A stretch of DNA of 43,224 nucleotides, taken from an uncultured Prevotellaceae bacterium (lineage in GTDB: Bacteria > Bacteroidota > Bacteroidia > Bacteroidales > Bacteroidaceae). The stretch lies in the NCBI GenBank assembly GCA_902792635.1, contig CADBAG010000031.1:1-43224 (forward strand), written 5' to 3'. Shown here in pieces: positions 33,503 through 42,070 of the stretch; the first letter of the stretch is position 1, and every line of letters starts with the position of its first letter. The position numbers and the translations under genes were made by a program. The notes under the pieces were generated by a model. That model worked only from the letters and a program-made list of their open reading frames with translations, was not told the origin of the DNA and searched no databases.

Positions 33503-34672
33503 ATGGCAGAGAAAAGAGACTATTACGAGGTGTTGGGCGTAGACCGCAACGCCACGGAGGACGAGATAAAGGTTGCATACCGCAAGCTCGCCATCAAATA
33601 CCACCCTGACCGTAACCCCGGCGACAAAGAAGCTGAGGAGAAATTCAAGGAGGCCGCAGAAGCCTATGAGGTACTGCACGACCCCGACAAGCGTCGGCAG
33701 TATGATCAGTTCGGATTCGATGCACCAGGAGGAAGTGGCTTCGGCGGCTTCAGTGGCGACATGAACATGGACGATATCTTCTCGATGTTCGGCGACATCT
33801 TTGGAGGCCATCAAGGTGGTTTCGGAGGATTCGGCGGCTTCGGAGGAGGTCATGGCGGTGGCCAGCGCGTATACCGCGGCTCCGACCTGCGACTGAAAGT
33901 GAAACTGTCGCTGCAGGATATCGCCAGTGGCGTGACGAAGAAGTTCAAGGTTCGTGAGGATGTGGTCTGCGACAAATGTAAAGGCACGGGCTCCGAAGGT
34001 GGTGCTCAGCCGGAGACTTGTCCTACCTGCCATGGCTCTGGTATGGTGACGCGTACCGTGCGCTCGATGTTCGGCATGATGCAGACACAGAGCGAGTGTC
34101 CGACCTGTCATGGTGAAGGCACCATCATAAAGAATAAGTGTAAGGCTTGTGGCGGCTCAGGTGTCGTCAAAGGCGAGAAAGTGGTGGAGATCAATATCCC
34201 TGCCGGCGTGGAAGAGGGCATGGTGCTCAATGTCCACGGCAAAGGAAATGCAGGTCCTCACAACGGCGTGCCCGGCGACATTCAGGTCATCATCGAAGAG
34301 GAGAAGAACGACACGTTCATCCGTGACAAGCAAGACCTCTACTATAATCTCATGCTCGACTTCCCAACGGCTGCTCTCGGCGGCGATGCGGAGATACCTA
34401 CTATCGATGGCAAGAAGATCTCACTCAAGATCGACCCAGGCACGCAGCCCGGCAAGACCGTACGTCTACGTGGCAAGGGTCTTCCCGCTGTGCAAGGCTA
34501 TGGCTCGGGCACGGGCGACATCGTGGTGAACATGAGTGTATATGTGCCTAAGACACTGACCAAGAGCGAAAAGAAAGCTATTGAGGAACTTCGTGAGAGT
34601 GAGAACTTCAAGAGTGACACAAGCACGAAGAAGAGTTTCTTTGAACGACTCAAAGAACGGTTAAATAGTTAA
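33503..34672 (+). CDS. dnaJ: Chaperone DnaJ
   Basis: DnaJ stimulates DnaK's ATPase and delivers substrates. The 389-residue protein has the full type I layout: J domain (about 5-70) with the HPD motif at 34-36, a Gly/Phe-rich linker (about 75-125), four zinc-binding repeats ([32 protein letters not shown]) and the C-terminal substrate domain. It follows grpE by 18 bp and is presumably co-transcribed. The window lacks dnaK. A short octamer array separates it from folC. Confidence 0.97.
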   Translation: MAEKRDYYEVLGVDRNATEDEIKVAYRKLAIKYHPDRNPGDKEAEEKFKEAAEAYEVLHDPDKRRQYDQFGFDAPGGSGFGGFSGDMNMDDIFSMFGDIFGGHQGGFGGFGGFGGGHGGGQRVYRGSDLRLKVKLSLQDIASGVTKKFKVREDVVCDKCKGTGSEGGAQPETCPTCHGSGMVTRTVRSMFGMMQTQSECPTCHGEGTIIKNKCKACGGSGVVKGEKVVEINIPAGVEEGMVLNVHGKGNAGPHNGVPGDIQVIIEEEKNDTFIRDKQDLYYNLMLDFPTAALGGDAEIPTIDGKKISLKIDPGTQPGKTVRLRGKGLPAVQGYGSGTGDIVVNMSVYVPKTLTKSEKKAIEELRESENFKSDTSTKKSFFERLKERLNS

Positions 34673-34674
34673 TC

Positions 34675-34714
34675 ATGAACTCATGAACTTATAAACTCAT
34701 GAACTCATGAACTC
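34675..34714. repeat. Octamer tandem array (ATGAACTC, five units)
   Basis: Five 8-bp units, three exact ATGAACTC copies and two with changes (ATGAACTT, ATAAACTC), fill the gap between dnaJ and folC. Each intact unit holds an ATG, giving closely spaced ATG triplets in all frames just ahead of the GTG start of folC. Confidence 0.85.
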
Positions 34715-34730
34715 ATAAAACATTATTGGG

Positions 34731-36023
34731 GTGAATTATCAAGAGACTGTTTCTTATCTATTCAATTCGGCACCGGTGTTTGAGCACGTCGGTGCCTCTG
34801 CTTATAAGCCAGGACTTCAGACGACGAAGGCTTTAGATGAACACTTCAGTCATCCGCACAGAGCTTATAAAACCATTCATATCGCCGGTACCAACGGCAA
34901 AGGCTCGTGCTCACACAGTATCGCTGCCGTGCTTCAGCAAGCCGGTTATAAGGTAGGTCTCTACACTTCGCCCCATCTCGTTGACTTCCGTGAGCGTATC
35001 CGCGTCAATGGAGAGATGATCCCCGAACAACGTGTCATCGACTTTGTGGAGAAGGAGCGCAGTTTCTTTGAACCGCTCCATCCTTCTTTCTTTGAACTCA
35101 CCACAGCGCTCGCCTTCCTTTATTTTAAAGAGCAGAAAGTGGACGTTGCTGTGATAGAGGTAGGCCTTGGCGGAAGGCTCGACTGCACGAACATCATCAC
35201 GCCTGAAGTGTCTATCATCACCAATATCAGTTTCGATCACACCCAGTTTCTTGGCAACACCTTAGCGCTCATCGCCGGTGAGAAAGCAGGAATCATCAAG
35301 CCCGACGTACCCGTTGTTATCGGAGAGGATCATCCTGAGACACGCCCCGTTTTTCAGAAGAAAGCGGACGAGTGCCACACATCTATTATATATGCACAGG
35401 ATCATCCTGTTGTGACTGCATCCAAAGCATGTGCAGACGGTGGCCGCGACTATGAGACGACGACCTTCGGACATATCCATGGCGACCTCGGTGGTGACTA
35501 TCAGGAGAAGAATATGAACACGGTGCTCACTGCCATGCCTATCATTCAACAGAAGTTCAATATCAGCAACGACGATGTGAAGGAAGCGCTTGCCCATGTT
35601 TGTAAGCTCACAGGCCTTCGCGGTCGTTGGGAGACATTGCGTGAGACGCCGCATGTCGTGTGCGACACAGGCCACAACGTAGGCGGATGGCAGTATCTCG
35701 CTCCGCAGATTGAGCAGCAACCGTGCAAGACCCTACGGATTGTCTTCGGCATGGTCGACGACAAGGATATCAACACGGTTATGGAGATGCTCCCGAAGGA
35801 TGCCGTCTACTATTGGGCACAGCCGACCTCGAAGCGCGCCTTCAGTGCTGACAAAGTGGCAGAACTCGGCAAGAAGCATCATCTCAAAGGCACCAACTGC
35901 GGCTCCATCGCCAACGCCTATCACAAAGCTTTGGCTGACGCTGATAACAATGATTTTATCTTCGTTGGGGGCTCCAGCTACGTCGTAGCAGACCTGCTTG
36001 CCATGCCCGTAAAGGATATTTAA
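34731..36023 (+). CDS. folC: Folylpolyglutamate synthase / dihydrofolate synthase
   Basis: FolC adds glutamate to dihydropteroate and to folates. The 430-residue protein begins NYQETVSYLFNSAPVFEHVG, the family-typical start, and carries the ATP-binding loop HIAGTNGKGSCSH (about 50-62), the ligand region VGLGGRLDCTNIITPE (143-158), SFDHTQFLGNT and the C-terminal domain (GRWETL, CDTGHNVGG). The only start compatible with the reading frame is the GTG at 34731, because an in-frame TAA lies at 34716. It follows the dnaJ gene after an octamer array. Confidence 0.95.
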   Translation: MNYQETVSYLFNSAPVFEHVGASAYKPGLQTTKALDEHFSHPHRAYKTIHIAGTNGKGSCSHSIAAVLQQAGYKVGLYTSPHLVDFRERIRVNGEMIPEQRVIDFVEKERSFFEPLHPSFFELTTALAFLYFKEQKVDVAVIEVGLGGRLDCTNIITPEVSIITNISFDHTQFLGNTLALIAGEKAGIIKPDVPVVIGEDHPETRPVFQKKADECHTSIIYAQDHPVVTASKACADGGRDYETTTFGHIHGDLGGDYQEKNMNTVLTAMPIIQQKFNISNDDVKEALAHVCKLTGLRGRWETLRETPHVVCDTGHNVGGWQYLAPQIEQQPCKTLRIVFGMVDDKDINTVMEMLPKDAVYYWAQPTSKRAFSADKVAELGKKHHLKGTNCGSIANAYHKALADADNNDFIFVGGSSYVVADLLAMPVKDI

Positions 36024-36138
36024 CACTAAAAATGCCATAATATTTTGCGCTTTTAGTTGCCACTCTCAAGTTTTTTTGTTTACTTTGCATTAGACTATAG
36101 AAACAAACAAAAGAGACAACAACTAAAGACACATTCAT

Positions 36139-37230
36139 ATGGCAAACACTGAAGAAACACCAAATGTATGCGGTCTGAAGCGTGAGGACTTTCAGACCAC
36201 AGTGAATGGCAAGAAGACTGACCTCTTTATCCTGAGAAACAGTGAAGGTAACGAAGTGGCTATCACCAACTATGGCGGTGCACTCGTAGCTATCATGGTT
36301 CCTGACCGCAACGGAAAGAGAGCCAACGTCATCATGGGCCATGACAACATCCAGGACGTCATCAACTCACCGGAGCCTTATCTCTCAAGACTTATCGGAC
36401 GCTTCGGCAACCGCATTGCCAAAGGTGAGTTCACGCTCCACGGCAAGCATTATCAGGTAGCCTGCAACGATGGTCCTAACCATCTCCACGGAGGCAAGAA
36501 GGGATTCAACGTCAAGGTATGGTCACCGGAACTGATGAACGACCACACGCTCGCCCTCAACTATGTTTCTCCTTACGGTGAGGAGGGATACACCGGAGAG
36601 TTGAAGGTTACCGTCGTCTATACTTGGACAGACGACAACGAGCTCCACATCGATTATCTTGCAACGACCAACAAGAAGACCATCATCAACCTCACTAACC
36701 ACGGATTCTTCGCTTTGGCAGGTATCGCTGATCCTACGCCGTCTATTGAGAACGTAGAACTGCAGCTCAATGCCGACTTCTATCTCCCCATCGACAACAC
36801 GTCTATTCCTACCGGTGAGATCCGCAAGGTAGAAGGCACTCCATTCGACTTCCGTACTGCCAAGCCTATCGGCCGCGACATCAACGCTGACAACGAGCAG
36901 ATCAAGAACGGCACGGGCTTCGACCACTGCTATGTCCTCAACAAAGAGGAGGAAGGCGTACTGTCTTTCGCTGCTAAGGCTTACGAGCCCGTGAGCGGCC
37001 GCACGATGGAGGTCTACACCACAGAGCCGGGCATCCAGCTCTACACCGGTAACTTCCTCGCAGGAATCAAGGGCACACACGGCGCTACTTATCCGAAGCG
37101 CTCCGCTATCTGCCTCGAGGCACAGCACTTCCCCGACTCTCCTAACCGTCCTTACTTCCCATCGGTCGTATTGGATCCGGGTGAGCGCTACAAGCAGACT
37201 ACGATCTATAAGTTCGGTGTGCAGAAATAA
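36139..37230 (+). CDS. galM: Galactose mutarotase (aldose 1-epimerase)
   Basis: GalM interconverts alpha- and beta-galactose. The 363-residue cytoplasmic protein shows ITNYGGALVAIMVPDR (about 40-55), GRFGNRIAKGEF (95-106), the NHLHGG motif (about 115-120), VVYTWTDDNELHIDY with NLTNHGFFAL (catalytic His), and the C-terminal GIQLYTGNFL followed by a YPKRSAICLEAQHFPDSPN stretch holding the catalytic Glu. No signal peptide is present. It is immediately followed by galK, so the pair forms a galactose-use unit; galT/galE are not seen here. Confidence 0.95.
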   Translation: MANTEETPNVCGLKREDFQTTVNGKKTDLFILRNSEGNEVAITNYGGALVAIMVPDRNGKRANVIMGHDNIQDVINSPEPYLSRLIGRFGNRIAKGEFTLHGKHYQVACNDGPNHLHGGKKGFNVKVWSPELMNDHTLALNYVSPYGEEGYTGELKVTVVYTWTDDNELHIDYLATTNKKTIINLTNHGFFALAGIADPTPSIENVELQLNADFYLPIDNTSIPTGEIRKVEGTPFDFRTAKPIGRDINADNEQIKNGTGFDHCYVLNKEEEGVLSFAAKAYEPVSGRTMEVYTTEPGIQLYTGNFLAGIKGTHGATYPKRSAICLEAQHFPDSPNRPYFPSVVLDPGERYKQTTIYKFGVQK

Positions 37231-37240
37231 TCTTTTAAAA

Positions 37241-37290
37241 ACATTTATAACACATTATTTATAACACATTAATTATAAACCATTATAAAC
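37241..37290. repeat. A/T-rich degenerate repeats between galM and galK
   Basis: Copies of ACATTTATAAC, ACATTATTTATAAC, ACATTAATTATAAAC and CATTATAAAC follow one another. It is a loosely repeated, A/T-rich spacer with no clear hairpin. Confidence 0.6.
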
Positions 37291-37299
37291 CCAATTGAT

Positions 37300-38460
37300 A
37301 TGGATATAGAATTCGTAAGAAGCCGTTTCATCAAGCACTTCGATGGTGAGACAGGCAACGTTTACGCATCACCGGGCCGCATCAACCTCATCGGTGAGCA
37401 TACAGACTACAATGGTGGCTTCGTCTTCCCCGGAGCCGTAGAGCAGGGCATCATGGCTGAGATCCGCCCCAATGGTCAGAAGAGTGTCAATGTCTACTCT
37501 ATCGACCTCAAGGACATGGCTCACTTCACCCTCGACGACCCCGAAGGTCCGAAGGCTACATGGGCTCGTTACATCTATGGCATCTGCCGTGAGATGATGG
37601 ACCGTGGTGTCGACGTAAAGCCGTTCAACGCTGCTTTCGCAGGTGATGTACCTTTAGGTGCCGGCATGTCTTCAAGTGCTGCCTTGGAGAGCTGCTTTGC
37701 TTTCGCTCTCAACGATCTCTTCGGTGACAACAAGGTCTCTAAATGGGATCTCGTGCTCGCTGGTCAGGCTACGGAGCATAAGTATATCGGCGTGAACTGC
37801 GGTATCATGGACCAGTTTGCTTCTGTCTTCGGTAAGAAGGGCAAGCTGATGCGTCTCGACTGCCGCAGCCGTGAGTTTGAATACTTCCCCTGGGAGCCGA
37901 AGGGCTACAAGCTCGTCCTGCTCAACTCTAAGGTGAAGCACGAGCTGAAAGGCTCTCCTTACAACGACCGCCGCAACTCCTGCGAGAATGTGGTGAAGGC
38001 ACTCAACGCTAAGTTCACAGACCGTCATTTCGACACCCTTCGCGATGCTGACTGGGATGACTTAGAGGCTGTGAAGGCTGATGTCAGCGCAGAGGACTAC
38101 AAGCGCGCACACTTCGTGCTCGGTGAGGTAGACCGCGTGCTCGCTGTCAGTGACGCTCTGGAGAAGGGCGACTACGAGACTGTAGGACAGAAGATGTTCG
38201 AGACTCACTATGGCCTGAGCAAGGAGTACGAGGTGAGCTGCGAGGAGCTCGACTTCCTCAACGACATCGCCAAGGAAGACGGCGTAACAGGTAGTCGTAT
38301 CATGGGTGGCGGCTTCGGTGGCTGCACCATCAACCTCGTGAAAGACGACCTCTACGACAAGTTCATCGCTGACGCCAAGACTAAGTTCAATGAGAAATAC
38401 GGTCATGAGCCGCAGGTCATTGACGTAGTCATTGGTGACGGATCACGCAGAATTTGCTAA
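37300..38460 (+). CDS. galK: Galactokinase
   Basis: GalK phosphorylates galactose, entering the Leloir pathway. The 386-residue protein has the GHMP-kinase features: galactose signature GRINLIGEHTDYNGG (26-40), phosphate-binding loop PLGAGMSSSAALE (118-130) and C-terminal IMGGGFGGCTINLV. Length is normal (about 380). It follows galM by 69 bp, the spacer being A/T-rich. A copy of the two-hairpin element lies behind its stop codon, in the gene's orientation, and could end or stabilise the transcript. Confidence 0.97.
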   Translation: MDIEFVRSRFIKHFDGETGNVYASPGRINLIGEHTDYNGGFVFPGAVEQGIMAEIRPNGQKSVNVYSIDLKDMAHFTLDDPEGPKATWARYIYGICREMMDRGVDVKPFNAAFAGDVPLGAGMSSSAALESCFAFALNDLFGDNKVSKWDLVLAGQATEHKYIGVNCGIMDQFASVFGKKGKLMRLDCRSREFEYFPWEPKGYKLVLLNSKVKHELKGSPYNDRRNSCENVVKALNAKFTDRHFDTLRDADWDDLEAVKADVSAEDYKRAHFVLGEVDRVLAVSDALEKGDYETVGQKMFETHYGLSKEYEVSCEELDFLNDIAKEDGVTGSRIMGGGFGGCTINLVKDDLYDKFIADAKTKFNEKYGHEPQVIDVVIGDGSRRIC

Positions 38461-38469
38461 ACTTTTAGA

Positions 38470-38569
38470 TTATTCCGGTTTTCGGATTGATAACAGCAGA
38501 CAGCCTCGGAGAGGCTGAATTTTACATAACCCCAGTCTAAGGAGCGCAGCGACGCAGACTGGGGTATGT
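38470..38569 (+). repeat. Two-hairpin element downstream of galK
   Basis: The leader TTATTCCGGTTTTCGGATTG (38470-38489) precedes CAGCCTC-GGA-GAGGCTG (38501-38517), a 12-nt linker and CCCCAGTCT (38530-38538)...AGACTGGGG (38556-38564). The apex is AAGGAGCGCAGCGACGC. The second stem is extended by ACATA/TATGT. It is the cleanest copy in the window. Confidence 0.9.
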
Positions 38570-38615
38570 TGTAAGGACAGACTGGACTGAGAACAAGATT
38601 TTACAGTGTCTAAAG

Positions 38616-39497
38616 ATGTTTTATTCCCTCATTCTTTTCATCGTCACCCTCCTTCCGCAACATCATTTTGCAACGATTCCCGCAGGCAACTACAGTGGCA
38701 TCACGTGGTTGGGCGGAGACCGATACGCTGTGGTCAGTGATAAGTCGGCAACAGACGGATACTTTGTGTGGCGCATCAAGCTCGACTCTGTCAAGGGGGA
38801 GCTCTTAGCTGTCACCAATGAAGGGTTTCGCTCTGCTGCGAAGCCGGCACGAGACGATGAAGGCATTGCCTATAATCCGCGCACAAACACGATTTTCATC
38901 AGTGGTGAAGCAGACAACTACATCAAGGAATATGACATGACCGGGAAACTCACAGGCCGTGAGATTCCGCCTACGCCCTATTATAAAAGTCTCCCGGGAA
39001 ACCTCGGATTAGAAGCACTCAGCTACAACGACTCCACACAGACTCTCTGGACTTGCAATGAGAGTGGAAACGTCATCATGCAAAGCTATGATACGTTATT
39101 ACAACCTCTACACGATTATCCCTACACCATTGATGAACCTATAGCAGACCAAGCGAAGGCAGAGTTTTATGCACACGGCATCGGGACGATCTGTGCACTT
39201 GACGATGGCTCGTTGCTCGTCTTAGAGCGCGAGTTCTATGTGCCTAAAAAGAAACTGGGCTCGTTTGTCAACTGCAAACTTTTCCATTTCAAGCCCGGAG
39301 ATACAAGCAAAGAACTGCTCGCCAAATGGCGCACCTCTTTGACACTGCTTAAGCAAAACATCGCCAACTACGAAGGCATGTGCTTAGGACCCAAACTCAA
39401 AGATGGCTCCCGCGTGCTTATCCTTGTGGCTGACTCGCAGGATCAGTACCACGGGGTGCTGAAGGATTGGATAAAGACGATTCGGATTCGTTTTTGA
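38616..39497 (+). CDS. Esterase-like phytase-family protein
   Basis: A 293-residue exported protein: a hydrophobic leader (about 1-18, MFYSLILFIVTLLPQ) then a beta-propeller-like body with SGITWLGGDRYAVVSDK, ARDDEGIAYNPRTNTIFISG, NLGLEALSYNDSTQTLW and AHGIGTICALDDGSLLVLER. These match the esterase-like activity of phytase family (PF13449), whose members are exported and bind metal. The substrate is unknown, and phytase activity should not be assumed. The last 80 bp are shared, on the other strand, with the FetB-like gene. Confidence 0.8.
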   Translation: MFYSLILFIVTLLPQHHFATIPAGNYSGITWLGGDRYAVVSDKSATDGYFVWRIKLDSVKGELLAVTNEGFRSAAKPARDDEGIAYNPRTNTIFISGEADNYIKEYDMTGKLTGREIPPTPYYKSLPGNLGLEALSYNDSTQTLWTCNESGNVIMQSYDTLLQPLHDYPYTIDEPIADQAKAEFYAHGIGTICALDDGSLLVLEREFYVPKKKLGSFVNCKLFHFKPGDTSKELLAKWRTSLTLLKQNIANYEGMCLGPKLKDGSRVLILVADSQDQYHGVLKDWIKTIRIRF

Positions 39498-40263
39498 ATA
39501 TCTTCTTCAATTTATTATATTCATCAAAATTGTAGCGGCGGCCAATCAACAATGTTACAAAGACAGCGATGAGCGAGGCTGAGAGCACTGCAAACAACAA
39601 GAACACTTGCAGCGCAGCAGCCGTAAGCACATCCATGCCTCCCATCACAGCCACAAAGAAGATGCTCGGAGCAGCTGTAAGCACAACTGCTGACATGCGC
39701 TTACAGACAACGACGATCGACGCCTGAAGCCCACGACGGAAGAAATACTCCGTAGCTTTGGCATGCGTGCAGCCGTTGCCAAGCAGATAATAGTAAAGCT
39801 GATTGTGGTTGCGTAAGCCGGAATAATAAGTCTCAAGCGCACGCGCATTGGCCTCAATCATACCACCCGTCAACAAGCCATAGATGGGGATGAGCAAGGT
39901 TGACACTTGTACCCCACGTGCTCCCATGATCAAGAAGATGAAATAGAGCCCCACGACGATGGCTCCTGCAACCGTGCCCGCAAGCAGCGGAAGAAATGAG
40001 CGCTCAAACTTCAAACGTGCCTTCACCACAGACATGGCTGTTGAGCACACGCAGAACAACAATGCAAGGAAGATATTGAAAGCAAGGCTATTCAATTTCA
40101 CACTCGCAAACGTACACAGTGCAATGACCGCCACCGACACAACAATGCGCACGATAGACTTCACGTATCGATTGAGCAGCGTGAGGCGGTATTGGAAGAT
40201 GATGAATATAGGGAATGCGATGAGCACCAGTCCTAAGACGATGCCTAACAATGATATTTTCAT
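39418..40263 (-). CDS. FetB-like ABC permease
   Basis: A 281-residue membrane protein with about seven hydrophobic segments, resembling the UPF0014/FetB family. Marks are LIPIYGLLTGGMIEANARAL in the middle and GNGCTHAKATEYFFRRGLQA followed by TAAPSIFFVAVMGGMDVLTA, which correspond to FetB's GATPKQA region and its proline/glycine-rich end. E. coli FetA-FetB export iron; this function is inferred and the permease is divergent. The hydrophilic C-terminal tail (about 255-281) lies in the 80-bp overlap with the convergent gene and may be non-essential. The ATPase gene lies 29 bp upstream. Confidence 0.72.
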   Translation of the reverse strand: MKISLLGIVLGLVLIAFPIFIIFQYRLTLLNRYVKSIVRIVVSVAVIALCTFASVKLNSLAFNIFLALLFCVCSTAMSVVKARLKFERSFLPLLAGTVAGAIVVGLYFIFLIMGARGVQVSTLLIPIYGLLTGGMIEANARALETYYSGLRNHNQLYYYLLGNGCTHAKATEYFFRRGLQASIVVVCKRMSAVVLTAAPSIFFVAVMGGMDVLTAAALQVFLLFAVLSASLIAVFVTLLIGRRYNFDEYNKLKKIFKNESESSLSNPSAPRGTDPASQPQG

Positions 40264-40292
40264 AGTGATATTTTCAAGATGTATGTCTTAAC

Positions 40293-40844
40293 TCAAAGAT
40301 TAATGACCTTATTATATTCGAACTGATTTTCCACACATGTGTAGATAATCTCCGTTCCTTTTTCTGCTATTTTCTTGAGCAGGAGAGCGTTAGCAGGAGA
40401 GTAGCGGATATTATCAATCAACAGGATACGCCGGTTCATCTGAAGCGCTACTTGCAGAAGCAGTTCCTGTTTCTTATCGGCACCGAGCATCTTGAACTTT
40501 TTGTCTCTCAAAGAAGCATCGACATCCTTGAGATCATCGATGTTCAGCCCTAAATCATGGCAAATCTCCGTTAACGTGATGTTATCTCCAGGCAAATTCT
40601 GCGGAATATACGCCATCATTCTGCGGAAATAAGGTGCCGAGCCGAGGGAAATGAGTTCTCCGTCGAGCGTGATGAAGCCTTCAGCCAATGGGCTCAAGCC
40701 CAAAACGGCCGACAAGATCCGGCTCTTGCCCGATCCATGGTTCCCACGCAGACAAACAGTCTCACCACTCTCGACAATCAGCGAGAAGGGTGACGAGAGG
40801 CCGTCGGCTCCCAACGATACACTCACATTCTTAAACTCAAGCAT
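40293..40844 (-). CDS. Degenerate ABC ATPase partner of the FetB-like permease
   Basis: A 183-residue ABC ATPase, shorter than the usual 210-230. Walker A is intact (GNHGSGKS, 34-41) and the Q-loop is present (PQNLPGD, Gln82). However the signature region is LGADKKQ (120-126) instead of LSGGQ, the Walker B aspartate is followed by Asn (LLIDNIRYSP, Asp144-Asn145) rather than Glu, and no switch His appears where the chain reads YTCVEN (168-173). The frame is open throughout and codon use is normal, so this is not an obvious frameshift. It pairs with the FetB-like gene by position; whether it hydrolyses ATP is doubtful. Confidence 0.78.
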   Translation of the reverse strand: MLEFKNVSVSLGADGLSSPFSLIVESGETVCLRGNHGSGKSRILSAVLGLSPLAEGFITLDGELISLGSAPYFRRMMAYIPQNLPGDNITLTEICHDLGLNIDDLKDVDASLRDKKFKMLGADKKQELLLQVALQMNRRILLIDNIRYSPANALLLKKIAEKGTEIIYTCVENQFEYNKVINL

Positions 40845-40947
40845 CTGTGCAATTATTTCTTACCGCAAATTTACCCAATAAATCTAATACCACAAACAAA
40901 TAACTCTTTTTTTATAATCCTGCAACGCCTTTCTTCTATTTTTTCCT

Positions 40948-40955
40948 TAATTTTG
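40948..40955 (+). promoter_or_regulatory. -7 promoter element for the agmatine-use genes
   Basis: TAATTTTG matches TAnnTTTG, 48 bp before the ATG at 41004. A convincing -33 is not visible. It divides the divergent ABC-ATPase and agmatine deiminase genes. Confidence 0.5.
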
Positions 40956-41003
40956 CAAACATAACAAAGCAGGGGTAGCCCCTGCAAGCAATACCAATAT
41001 AAT

Positions 41004-42053
41004 ATGTCCCAACCCAGACTCATCCTTCCCGCTGAATGGGAACCACAAGACGGCGTGATGATCACCTGGCCCAACGCTGATACCGACTGGGCACCTTATC
41101 TCACGGAGATCACGCAGACCTACCTCGCGCTCGCCAAGATCATCGCACAGCATGAGAAGCTCATCATCGCTGCGCAGAACCCCGAAGACTTGAAAGAGAC
41201 GCTCTCACAAGCGCTTTCTCCAGAAGAGATAACGCGCACCACCATCTATCCGTGCCCCATCAACGACACTTGGGCACGCGACCACGGCCCTATCACCGTG
41301 AAAGATACGGCTGACGACTCCTGGCATCTGCTTGACTTCAAGTTCAACGGCTGGGGAGAGAAGTTCGCATGGGAGAAGGACAACGCTATCACGTCAAATC
41401 TCTTTCGTCAGGGAGCTTTCGAAGAGAAATCTCCGATAGTAACGTTGGAGAACCATACCGACTTCGTACTTGAAGGCGGCTCGATAGAGAGTGACGGTAA
41501 AGGCACTGTATTTACAACGGCGCAATGTCTCCTTGCACCCCATCGTAACCAACCGATGGACGAGCAAGACATCACGGAAGAGCTTGAGGAGACGCTTGGC
41601 GCTGAGCGCATCGTCTGGCTCCATCACGGCAACCTCATCGGCGACGATACGGATGGGCATATCGACACGATCGTGAGGATCTGCCCCTACGACACTCTCG
41701 TCTACGTAGGATGTGAGGACAAGGATGACCCACAATATGAGGACTTCCACGCGTTGGAGGAAGAACTGAAGACGCTTCGGACAACAGAGGACAAGCCTTA
41801 CCGGCTCTTGAAGCTCCCCATGCCCGATGCCATGATGTATGATGACGAGCGACTTCCCGCGACCTACGCCAACTTCCTCATCATCAATGGCGCCGTCATC
41901 CTCCCGGTCTACAATCAGCCCGCAAAGGACGAGGCAGCCGCCCGCATCCTTCAAGAGGCCTTCCCCGACCGCGAGATCATCCCGCTCGATGCATCCATCA
42001 TCGTGCGTCAGCACGGTTCCATCCATTGCATAACGATGCAAATACCAGAATAA
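41004..42053 (+). CDS. aguA: Agmatine deiminase
   Basis: AguA hydrolyses agmatine to N-carbamoylputrescine and ammonia. The 349-residue protein shows the agmatine deiminase signatures: LPAEWEPQDGVMITWP (9-24), NDTWARDHGP (about 89-98), LEGGSIESDGKGT, GDDTDGHIDT (about 212-221, catalytic Asp/His) and GSIHCITMQ with the nucleophilic Cys342. Length is normal. It is followed 17 bp later by N-carbamoylputrescine amidase, confirming the pathway context. Some family members act on peptidyl-arginine; the partner gene makes agmatine the better assignment. Confidence 0.93.
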   Translation: MSQPRLILPAEWEPQDGVMITWPNADTDWAPYLTEITQTYLALAKIIAQHEKLIIAAQNPEDLKETLSQALSPEEITRTTIYPCPINDTWARDHGPITVKDTADDSWHLLDFKFNGWGEKFAWEKDNAITSNLFRQGAFEEKSPIVTLENHTDFVLEGGSIESDGKGTVFTTAQCLLAPHRNQPMDEQDITEELEETLGAERIVWLHHGNLIGDDTDGHIDTIVRICPYDTLVYVGCEDKDDPQYEDFHALEEELKTLRTTEDKPYRLLKLPMPDAMMYDDERLPATYANFLIINGAVILPVYNQPAKDEAAARILQEAFPDREIIPLDASIIVRQHGSIHCITMQIPE

Positions 42054-42070
42054 CGAAAATACCATAACAT

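Noticed and set aside
36044-36087. A promoter ahead of galM (TTTG and TTACTTTG).
   Set aside because: The -7 candidate has a mismatch and the spacing to any TTTG is wrong, so it was not listed as a feature.
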